DNA of 64,000 nt from NCBI GenBank assembly GCA_039720395.1, contig CM077829.1, positions 22,523,955-22,587,954 of the forward strand, given 5' to 3'. Source of the DNA: Liquidambar formosana. Lineage: Eukaryota; Streptophyta; Magnoliopsida; Saxifragales; Altingiaceae. Below are positions 10,703 through 20,714 of this stretch, piece by piece (position 1 is the stretch's first letter; every line of letters starts with the position of its first letter). The notes beneath the pieces are model-generated. The model ran no database searches. It saw only the letters and a program-made list of their open reading frames with translations, and was not told where the DNA came from. The position numbers and the translations under genes were made by a program.

Positions 10703-12099
10703 ATGATTATGCATAATGCAAAATACATATGGGCTGGTAATTATGGTGTAGTTGAATGATTCAAAAATCTGGAAAAGTTTTCTGCATAATTGGTTTTCCT
10801 CCATGGCTGAACCTAGGGTTTGGAACCCTAGGTCAATTCTCTTCTACTCCTCTTCTAATTGATGGTTAAGTGTATCCATGGATGCAATAGGTTGCATAGG
10901 GTTTGAGTTTGGAGAAGAAGAATAAGGAAACTAGGGTTTTATAAAACTGTTATGAACAGTTTTCATGGTTGCCATGAAAAACCGTCATCTTGTTTTGCCT
11001 GCCGAATTCAGAGTTCTTCTCCAAAATTTTCGAGCCATATATGGTTAGAAAGCTCTTCGAATAAGCTTTCCAACCCAACAAACGGTGTGTCAATCCGAGT
11101 TCTGTAGTGAAAGTTATGAATTTTTTACTACAGGCTGTCTGGAAAGGCAGTGTTGCTCGGGAATGATGCAATAGCCACAACTTTGAGTTATTGATGGAGA
11201 TCAAAGGCATGGCAATGGTTGCCACCACTTGGGTTATGTTCTAGACATGGTAGGGAAAGGTTCCCAAGCATTTAGATGCATCATAATTGGATTAAGATGC
11301 TAGAACAGAAGGAAGAAGGAGAAGAACACCATGGAGGCTGAATCTGGGTTTTAGAACCCTAAGGTTCTTGCAATTAATTCTAATTAAAGCTGCTGTATTT
11401 ATGATGGAAGATCATTGTAGGATCATTATATATCATGTGTATATGATTTTCTTTAAGTTTCAAAAAGGTTTTGATGGAAAAAGATTCAAAAAGTTTGAAA
11501 ATTTTTCATGAACAGCATAGCAGATTTTCTCTGCAGAAAAGTCATCAATGGAGTTTTGATTAGAACTTGAGTTAGGGAACTCCAAATTGCATGAAACCAA
11601 TTGCATTAGTTTCCTAAGACATGTAGGATACTGGGAAAATTCGTTTGGTAGCCTAATTCATTCATCTTGCTGGGTTTTAAATCAATTTCTGACCATGGAC
11701 AGTGTGCTGTCAAATTCTGGGCAGCCTACTGTTGTTTTAATTGTTTAGAACAATTGGTGATGATTTGATCATCCAAACCTCTTCTATTAGCTTAGTATTT
11801 CATGTAGGGACATGATACAAAAGCTGGTTTCAATGGAGGAGTCGAATTGATAAGGTTTTAGAAGCTATTGTGACCTTCAGGGTCTGCAACAATGGCTCCA
11901 GCAATGGGTTTTGGAAACCCTGATTGTTCTTGATGATGGCAGCCACTTCCACCACTTCTCACGTGTCCAGAGGCTTGTCCCACACCCCTAGGATGTTCTC
12001 CCATGACTGGCCATGGCCTCCCACAGTCGTTGGTGGCCATGGCAGCCTAGCCAAGCTCAGGCAGCCCCCTGGTAGTGACGGCTGCATAGAGTTAAGGAT

Positions 12100-12480
12100 G
12101 AAACCCTAATTTTGAGTTAATGATGAAACCCTAATTTCATTATGGCATTAATTAAACCCTAATTAGAATATTAATTACCTTAATTAAGAGTTAATGATTG
12201 GTCATTAAATGACCAATCATGGTTATTAATTGTTAGGGCATAATTAATACCATTAATGATATCTAGGGTTAGGGTTTTGATAACCCTAATTAGTGTAATT
12301 AATTAAGGGTAATAAATACCCTATTTGGCATTAATTAAACCCTAATCCCTTTTATTAAATACCGTATGAACCTAGGGTTTTAATGATTGGACATTAAATG
12401 ACCAATCATAAGGCATTTAATGATTAGGGCTTGCATTTAGGGTTTAGGGTTATGCATTTAGGGTTTAGGGTTTTAGGAAA
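12100..12480. repeat. Cluster of telomere-like AAACCCTAA/TTTAGGG motifs
   Basis: More than ten copies occur in both orientations, including two perfect TTTAGGG dimers at 12436-12449 and 12457-12470. The same cluster lies inverted in Copia-B near 45300-45700. Confidence 0.85.
12194..12220. repeat. 13-bp-arm palindrome with CCAAT boxes
   Basis: ATGATTGGTCATT and its exact complement are separated by one base. A second copy at 12383-12409 has one mismatch. Both persist in Copia-B. Confidence 0.8.
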
Positions 12481-13682
12481 CCCTAATACACTAATTCATC
12501 ATTTTAATGATTTTATTTAATTCCTATATTAATCATTTAATTAATATTGATTAATTTTATAATGTTTTAAATGGTTTAAAACACAATTAGGGATTAAATT
12601 AAAATCTGGAAATTCTTAATTAAATGAAATTGTTTTGTTTAATTAAGGAAACCCTAATATTGGATATTAGAGTTATTTTAGGAAACTTTACATGTTTTAA
12701 ATTAATTTGATTAATTGAAACTGTAATCTCCTAAATGTTAAGACTTTATTTAATTCTGGATATTTTTGTTAAAACCTAATAAGATTAGGATGCATTAATG
12801 AGATTAATGTAAATCATTCAAGAGAATTACCATAATGCCCATATGTTTTAATGCTTACAGTTTTTCTTTACATTATGCAATGAGATTGTATGTATGTGTT
12901 TGGATGATGATTATGGACTATACCCTTTAAACCAATTGTGATTGGCCGTCTTATGAATGGGATGTTATTATTTACAAGAGTTGTAATTTTATTAAGGTGA
13001 TGTAATTTATTTGGGGCTTGCATGCCACCTTCCCTCTCCCTCTCTCTCTATCATTCTCTTATGTACCCCACATTCCCCTTATGTATCCCTTTCTTTAAAT
13101 TATGTAAATGTTATGTAATCGAGAGCGCACTAAGGAGCATGGTGGACCCAAAGGAGCATGATAGAGCCCAACAAGCCAATGGTGGAGACCATCAAGCCAA
13201 GGGAGCAGATTGAAGGACTTGAAAGCTTAGAGAAGTGTTTCAAGAAAGCATGCATGTTACGAATGGTTTATTTTACGATCACCTACACCCACCTTAGACC
13301 TTGGATTCAATCTATTGGCTTGGATTGAATCCTCTCAAAGTCCATAATCATCATAGTGGGAGCTTAAATTTATGAGATAATTGTATTAGCTCCAATACCA
13401 TAGTTTGGTATATGTTACCTATTCACTTAGGGACTAATATCAAAATATGGTACTTTATATATGTTGATATATAATAGCATGCGATGTATGATTTATAATA
13501 GCATGAGATGTATGATTATAAATAGCATAATTTATATGTTTAAATTTTGATACATAGGATGCATGTTAATTTGATGAGACCCTTTAAAACCCCTCTTATT
13601 TAATATTAAGTTGAAAATGGAGAAGTCATTGGGGAATGAATTCTTCATTGCCTTCCATCATTATAGGATCATCTAACGTCCC

Positions 13683-14006
13683 TTAATGTGGGTACCTGGC
13701 TGCAGACATGTAGGAGCTACCCATGTTAAAGACATTACTTGAAACTATCACATATGAGATATCATGGGGTGCCTAAACTGGTATATACCAAGAAACTAAC
13801 ATGTGAGGTATATATTTGGCGAAACATACCTGTGTGAATGATGGGTTTAACTTAACTAGGGAAGTATTCCAAGAAACTAACATGTGAGGTGTATGTTCCC
13901 TAGAGGCAAAATGATTGGAACTTGCTTATGAAGCAATAGACAAAGAGTTGTCTTCTTATTGTGGGTTAGAAGCCAAGAAACTAACATGTGAGGCTTCTAG
14001 GTCACA
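13683..14006 (+). repeat. Constant-loop hairpin array of Copia-A
   Basis: Three hairpins share the identical 17-nt loop AAGAAACTAACATGTGA closed by CC/GG, at 13790-13806, 13871-13887 and 13975-13991. Their stems differ: TATATACC/GGTATATA; CTAGGGAA/TTCCCTAG plus an inner CC/GG; TAGAAGCC/GGCTTCTA plus outer pairs. A related hairpin with a diverged loop precedes them (TTAA..TGGGTA / TACCCA..TTAA, 13683-13729). The array lies between the leader and the pol remnant and is also present in Copia-B. Confidence 0.8.
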
Positions 14007-15879
14007 GTGGGACCCCAATCCCCATTAGGAATGAGATTCCCGAATTCCATTAGAGGGTGTATGGAATTTGATAAAATAGTGGGAGGTACCATATGATTAA
14101 AGACCCAATCATTATGGATAAAAATGAAATCTAATTCTTTGTTTATGTAGATTACCTAATTACTCACCTCAAAGCCCCTATTTCCTAATATAGGATATTG
14201 ATAGTTTGACTAAACCCGATTTCTTTGATTGACTTAGGAAATTGAGAATTGTTCTCAATTCCAAAAGATTGTTTATATGCTATTAGGCCTTTTATTAAAG
14301 GCCCTCCATAAAACATCCTAAGAAGAAAAAGACACTATGCGCAATTGGCATCTTGTTGCCATACTATATGATAGTATTTATGACTAATGAGCTTCAGAAG
14401 CAAAATTAGTCAATGCAAGTGCCTTTGATGTCCTACATCACATACAAAGGTTGTATAGTGAGTAAAATAATACTATAAAGTATAGTAGTTATAAAGGACT
14501 TCTTCTGGACTAGGATGTAATAAAAGTTGTTTATTAATAATCATTCTTTTGAAAAATGATTAATCACATAGAATAGCTTGAGAAGCTAGATGTGATTTAA
14601 AATGGAAGCATAGAGGAAAGCAAGTCTTGAAAAGTCAAAGACAAAGAAATATAATTATTTTGTAGTAAATATAAGGTATTGTAAAAGGAACTTGATAAAG
14701 TATCAGTCTTCCTAGAAGAACCAAACTTTTGAAGTTTTGGTTCATGCTCTAAACTAAATTGTTGGTTAGTTCTGCTTCCTGGTTTTTGGATTCTAGTGTA
14801 ATCTAAATTGAAGCAGAAAGTTAAGTAGATAATAAGTTACCTTTAAAAATTTTAATAGAGCAAGAGTTGCTAGATTAATTTTGGGAACTTATTTCTTAAC
14901 TAGGTCATTTAAGACATTCTAGAAATTTGATTTCTGAATTTAAATGACTAATTAGAGTGAATGCAACGTATTCTGAGAATACAAGAGATGTAGAGACTCT
15001 CATTTAAATGTAACGATTATGACTTGGTTATGAGATGACCAAACCCATCTTTTACTTGGTGAAGTGAATGAGTTACATTTATAATTTGACTATACATTGT
15101 GATGTATACAGTCATGTAGAGCATGCATTCAATTATTGTAGACTCATCTTAGAATACCATAGCTCAATGGTGAATCTAAGAGAACAAATTGAACCCTATT
15201 AAGATATGGTTTGATCCATGATGAGTTTTACTAATGTATCCATCTAGGATATACCTTAAAATTGCTACATATTGATAATTTAGGGTTCACTCCAGTTTTG
15301 TCCCAATTATATCAGATATGATATGGGAAGAAACCCAACTTAAAGAAGTTAAGGCTTGGGCTTGTGCTACGTTTGTCTGGAAATATAATGTAGACAATCT
15401 GGAAATAAGGTCAAGTAAGTGTTGAATTGTGGTATATCCTAAAAGTGGTTGGGATAGTATTTCTATTACTCTAATGAACAAAAGTTGTCCATTAGGATGA
15501 TTGCTGGATTTTCTTGAGAAAGAGTTCATTCAAGAAAGATGCAAAAGTAGATAGAATTTACAGAATTGTTTGTAAAGCCACAAACCAACAAAGATCCAAC
15601 CCTTGCCCCTATTGAGGCAAAACCTTTAATTACACTACAATCTTTTCATAGATCAAATTGGATATTTCTTAACATAAGAGAGATATTGTATCTCTATTAG
15701 AATGTGAAAGAATTGTTCTTTGGTGATAAAGATCACCAAGATAATCCTATTGATTATGACTAGACGATGTTTCACATCATCTTGAGAAATGACTAAGAGT
15801 CATTAAATCCAATATGGATAGGTAGAGACCTAAAAGGCTTGGCTATTTAAGAATGTTTTCAACATAGGCAAAAAGTTGT
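14007..15879 (+). other. Copia-A interior without recognisable coding sequence
   Basis: By position this should hold gag, protease and integrase, but all frames are closed by stops and no zinc knuckle, protease or DDE motif could be recognised. It is probably decayed coding sequence. Confidence 0.5.
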
Positions 15880-17010
15880 CTATAAAGAAACTTGTTTGAT
15901 AATAGTTATGCTGAAATCCATTTGGATCTTGTTATCTATAAACACACATTTTGAATATGAGATATGTCAAAAAGGATATAAAGATGTTATATCAAATGGT
16001 GAAAAACCATAAAAGTGTGTAAGTTATAGAAGTCTATTAATAGACTACAAGGTTCTCATAATTAGAACATCTATAAAGTTGAGGTAATCAAATTGTTTGA
16101 TTTCTCTCATTGTATAGATGGACCATGAGTGTATAAAAGGTTGGTGGGAGTGCGATCGTTTTTTCTTTATCCTAAATATAGATGACATCCTAATCATTAT
16201 GAATGATATATGAATGTTATCTAATGTAAAGTTTTGGTTTTTGGAGAAAAACTAATTCATGAAAGATTTGGCAAAAGCATCCAATAAGATCTATAGAGAT
16301 AGATCATATAGATTGCTAAGTATCTCCAAATCATCAAACATAGTTGAAATGTTGAAGGAGTTCAACATGGAGAATTCTAAGGGAGGTCTGATTTACTTCA
16401 GATAAGAATTCATTATTCAAGGGCATGTGCCCTAGGATAACACAAGTAAGGTTCTTAAAGTGTTAAGAAGCCTTATTCTACACTATGTATTGAACCTGAT
16501 ATCTATTATGTTGTAATTGTTACAAATAGTTATCAGTCAATTCAAATTTAGAATATTTGATTGTATATGGAAATTGTAAACTCATAGTAGATGGGTATAT
16601 GGATTTGGATATAATCCATATGGGGTATATTTTATATCCACTTTAGTTGGTGAAATACTTAATGGAAGAACTGTATGAAAGATACAGTGGATTCCATTAT
16701 TGTAGGGTGAATTAATTGTCGCATTGTCTAGGAGACTGTTTGGATCTATAAGTTCATTTAGAACTTGGAGTTGTTCCTTCCATTGAGTTGCCCACACCTT
16801 GTTTTGTGACAACAATGGGTCTATATCTCAAGTCTAGGAATCACGGTCTCATCAAAAGTCCAAACTCATAGAGTGACAATTCCAAGTGATTAGAGGAATC
16901 ATTGGAAGAGGTAATAGATACATTACAAAAGATATTATCTACATAAGTTTTTGTAGACCTACTGACTAAAGCTTTAAAACATAATTGGTTATGTCTAAGA
17001 CCAACATCTA
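15880..17010 (+). pseudogene. Decayed copia reverse transcriptase and RNase H (Copia-A)
   Basis: The remnant can be read in pieces. Around 16015-16140 it recalls the VCKLxxSIYGLKQ region with stops. At 16172 it gives IDDILIIMND, the copia YVDDILL site with Tyr-Val changed. Then come KIYRDRSYRLL and FNMENSKGG, both standard copia RT C-terminal phrases. Near 16840-16980 EPRNH and VDLLTKAL match the end of copia RNase H. Stops and frame changes are frequent, and several (for example the TAG after VCKL) recur at the same place in Copia-B, so the loss was inherited. Confidence 0.8.
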
Positions 17011-17050
17011 GAGAAGATAGGTATGCGATACATGGTCGATTGGCTTTAGT

Positions 17051-17063
17051 GCAAGTGGGAGAT
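17051..17063 (+). other. Polypurine tract of Copia-A
   Basis: GCAAGTGGGAGAT lies directly before the 3' LTR and is the typical copia plus-strand priming tract. Copia-B has its complement at 40748-40760. Confidence 0.8.
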
Positions 17064-18720
17064 TGTTAGGATTATGCCCTAGAGCCAATCATAGAGATGA
17101 TTGTTTAGGGATTAGGAACAATCATTTGATTTCATTTATGTATGTCACATTTATTATTGATTTAATAAAAGGGCTTATTCTATTATGTTTATATGCATCA
17201 TTTATATTTACATAATATGTCCATGGAGTTAGAGTTGAGAATATGGAATTACAAAGAGTTGTAATTTTGAGACTATAGATATATCTCTATACTAAACTCC
17301 TTAAGCATTCCTAGTTGAAGGTTCACTATGATGGACAGTAATGAACCATAGGACTAGCACTTGTTAGGTTGACTCTATAGGAGGATAGCTAGTCTCAAGC
17401 TATTTGTGTGGAGACACTACAACCAACAAGTGGGTGCCTATTATAAGAATAGGTACACTGAATGTGACCAAAGATATGAGATAAACTGAATGGAGTTTTA
17501 TCCTGCCTGTCAATCAGTTTCTCATTGTTATAGTGGTACAAGTAATCCTTAGACCTGAGACACCATAGTTGCCTTATGCATGTAGCTTTAGAAGTTTGAT
17601 AACACTAAGTGCAGATCCTATTCAGGGGTCTGCAAAGGTGTTCATTGGCCCTACTGCTATGTGTATGAAGGCATGTGAGTGATCAACAAGGGATCCATCA
17701 CTCTCAGGAAAAAGAGAGAGAATGTCTCATATAGCATTCATAATATAACTCATTAAATCCATGGCCATGGTAGGATGAATATGAAAAGAGTTTCATGAGT
17801 TCATCAATGAGTTGATATCTATGAATGAGTATAAAGTAATTGAACTAGGGACTTGACAGACTTCCATGTCCTATTAGTTCAATTGGAGACATTGTGTTGA
17901 AGGAAGGATGCAATTGTAACCTATAAACTATAACAGAAGGGTTCTTTGTAAATGACTATTCACCTCATTAAGGACCACACCATGAGCCATATGCTAGGTG
18001 TTACTCATGGTTAGTAGAAGCTCTAATTGATATAAGTGAGTTATAATCAATTAGGGAATTGGAAGGAGTTCCAATTAGACCCTAAATGGAAAGAGTTCCA
18101 TTGTGCACACCTTGTGCTATTCCTACTACTTAATGATGTGAACCCAATGGGTCACACACTGATCATGCAAGAAGGGCTTTAAAGTCTATGAGAGAAAGGG
18201 TTTTAGTGAATAAAGAATAGTTCTTTATGGGCCTATTTGTATTTGATACAAATAATAGGGGTTAATGTGCAATTAAGAGTAATTACACATAACCCTATTA
18301 GGGTTTCTTCCCCATGGCCAGCCCCCTTTAGTGGGCTGCCTATATAAGTCACACTTATGTGTGACATGGCATAAGAGGCTTGCACAAAAACCCTAGCCGT
18401 CCAGCCCCTTGGAGGCTCTCTTCTCTCTCTCTCTCTTCTCCACCTCTAGCAACAACAAGGAAGAAGAAAGAAAAGGCTTGAAGCTCTAGCTAGGTGTGGA
18501 TACCGTTGGAGGCAGCACACTTGGGCTGCTCATTCACCGCTGTCCGGAGTAGAAGCTTGGAGCAAAACGGAGAAGACAAAAATCCTGTAAGTGTTCTACC
18601 CTCTTCGTAGTTAGGGTTTGATTTTGTGTTATGCATAGTTAGATTCATGGGATTGGGAATCGTAGGAAAAATTTTTTATATTCCGCACTTCTATTTTTCC
18701 CTCTTGTTCGATTCCCAACA
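17064..18720 (+). repeat. 3' LTR of Copia-A
   Basis: The length (1657 bp) equals that of the 5' LTR, and about two differences were seen by eye (for example CCATGTCC for CCATATCC). Confidence 0.95.
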
Positions 18721-20585
18721 GCCAACTCAAGTGACAATGTGTTAAGTCACTTTCATCTTGCACCATGCTTGTTCTATCTTGATAAATTGATCATATATCC
18801 TCATTTCAAATCTTGATTTTCCATCCCACTTGGTTGAATATACTCATCACTTGAATATATTCTTCCATTTCAAAAGTGTATTCACTCTTTGAATATGCTT
18901 CTCAGCTTCAAATTCTCATTCTCTATCATACTTGGTTGAATATATTCATCACTTGAATATATTCTTCCATTTCAAAAGCATGTTCACCCATTGAATATGC
19001 TTCCTAGTTTCAGATCCTCATTATCACTTACTTGGTTAAATATATTCATCACTTGAATATATTTCTCCATTTCAATGGTATACTCATCACTCGAGTATAC
19101 TTCTCAGATATTTCGTCACTTACTTGGTTAAGTATATCCATCGCTTGGGTATATTTCTCCATTTCAATGGTATGTTCATCACTTGAACATACTTCTCAGA
19201 TCATTTGTCACTTACTTGGTTAAGTATATCCATCACTTGGGTATATTTTTCCATTTCAATGGTATACTCATCACTTGAGTATACTTCTCAGATATTTTGC
19301 CACTTACTTGGTTAAGTATATCCATCGCTTGGGTATATTTCTCCATTTCAATGGTATGTTCATCACTTGAACATACTTCTCAGATTATTTGTCACTTACT
19401 TGGTTAAATATATTCATGACTAGAATATATTTCTCCATTTCAATGGTGTACTCATCACTTGAGTACACTTCTCAGATTATTTTCTATCTTACTTGCTTAA
19501 GTATATCCATCGCTTGGATATATTTCTCTATTTCAATGGTATGTTTATCACTCAAACATACTTGTCACTTACTTGGTTAAGTATATTCGTGACTAGAATA
19601 TATCTCTCCATTTCAAAAGTACACTCATCACTTGAATACACTTCTCAGATTATTCTTATCTTACTTGGTTAAATATATCCGTCGTTTGGATATATTTCTC
19701 CATTTCAATGGTATGCTCATCACTTGAGTGTACTTCTCAGCTTACTTGGTTAAATATATCCATCACTTGGATACATTTCTCCATTTCAAAAGTATGTTCA
19801 TCACTTGAACGTACTTCTCAGTCTTTTTCAATCATTAAGTATACTCATCACTTGAGTATATTTCTCAGCATCTTTTTCATCACTTGGTTAAATATGTTCG
19901 TGACCTGAATATATCTCTCCATTTCAAAAGTACACTCATCACTTGAGTATACTTCTCAGATTATTCTTTATCCTACTTGGTTAAATATATCCATCGCTTG
20001 GATATATTTCTCCATTTCAATGGTATGCTCACCACTTGAGTATACTTCTCAGATTTCATTCTCAGATTACTTGGTTAAATATATCCATCGCTTGGATATA
20101 TTTCTCCATTTCAATGGTATGCTCACCACTTGAGTATACTTCTCAGATTTCATTCTCAGATTACTTGGTTAAATATATCCATCGCTTGGATATATTTCTC
20201 CATTTCAATGGTATGCTCACCACTTGAGTATACTTCTCCGATTTCATTCTCAGATTACTTGGTTAAATATATTCGCGACCTGAATATATTTCTCCATTTC
20301 AATGGTATACTCATCACTTGAGTATACTTCTCAGATTTTTTGTCACTCACTTGGTTAAATATATTCGTGACCTGAATATACTTCTCCATTTCCAAGGTAC
20401 GTTCGTCACTTGAACGTACTTTTTAGATCTCATTCTCATCACTTGGTTAAATATATTCGTGACTAGAATATATTTCTCCGTTTCAAAAGTATGTTCATTC
20501 GTAGTGGCTTGAATATGCTTCTCTTGACAATCACCAACCCCCAGTGGTTTAAGTATACTCATGACTTGAGTACACTTCCTTACTT
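18721..20585 (+). repeat. Tat-1 3' untranslated hairpin array (about 94-bp repeats)
   Basis: After the Tat-1 spacer, from 18826 a tandem array carries two hairpins per unit, both with loop ATCACTT or a close variant (ATCGCTT, GTGACTA, GTCACTT). One stem type is AAATATATTC/GAATATATTT or AAATATATCC/GGATATATTT. The other varies as GTATACTC/GAGTATAC, GTATGTTC/GAACATAC, GTGTACTC/GAGTACAC, GTATGTTT/AAACATAC and GTACGTTC/GAACGTAC. Hypervariable tandem repeats in this place are known for Tat/Ogre elements. Short ORFs inside the array are by-products of the repeats. Confidence 0.85.
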
Positions 20586-20714
20586 CAGTCTCAGGTTTTC
20601 AACCTCCCATCATTGTTGGTATCAGTGTGTGATTTCTCCGGGCTTTTTGGCCAAAAATGGGTTGTTCTTTATCATTGGTTCACAAGTGTAACTTGTTCGC
20701 CAATGAGGGGCTTC
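20586..20714 (+). other. End of Tat-1 internal region with plus-strand priming site
   Basis: The segment ending CAATGAGGGGCTTC directly before the LTR is the only part of the 3' region well conserved in Tat-2 (complement at 36605-36660). GAGGGG is the likely purine tract. Confidence 0.6.

Larger units (their letters stand above)
10703..13682 (+). other. Long non-coding leader of Copia-A
   Basis: Nearly 3 kb has no sense ORF. The only sizable frame (10950-11228, antisense) has no recognisable domain. The second half is AT-rich, with telomere-like AAACCCTA/TTTAGGG motifs and perfect ATTGG/CCAAT palindromes. A C/T-rich run lies near 13020-13090. Confidence 0.7.
9032..18720 (+). mobile_element. 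Copia-A: complete non-autonomous Ty1/copia-derived element (TSD GCCAA)
   Basis: The element is 9689 bp with two 1657-bp LTRs, GCCAA at 9027-9031 and again at 18721-18725, a primer site at 10690 and a purine-rich tract before the 3' LTR. The internal 6375 bp has only decayed reverse transcriptase/RNase H sequence and a long non-coding leader. The LTR pair differs at about two positions by eye, so the insertion is very recent. Shared stop codons with Copia-B show that the coding loss preceded both insertions; mobility must have come from another element's proteins. Confidence 0.95.

Noticed and set aside
10950..11228. 92-codon antisense ORF in the copia leader, also present at 46574-46852
   Set aside because: It is conserved only because the two copies are young. 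No domain or start context supports it, and the surrounding non-coding sequence is equally conserved.
12100..12480. A true interstitial telomere
   Set aside because: The motifs are dispersed in both orientations within a mobile element leader that occurs twice in the window, not a contiguous telomere array.
15287..15529. 80-codon antisense ORF in the copia interior, also at 42278-42520
   Set aside because: It lies opposite decayed pol sequence and has no recognisable domain. Similarity between copies equals that of flanking DNA.
19032..20321. Several 63-66 codon ORFs in the Tat-1 repeat array
   Set aside because: They are periodic by-products of the tandem units and repeat the same residues.
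18826..20585. CRISPR-like appearance of the array
   Set aside because: There are no unique spacers, the repeats differ from each other, and the context is a plant retrotransposon.
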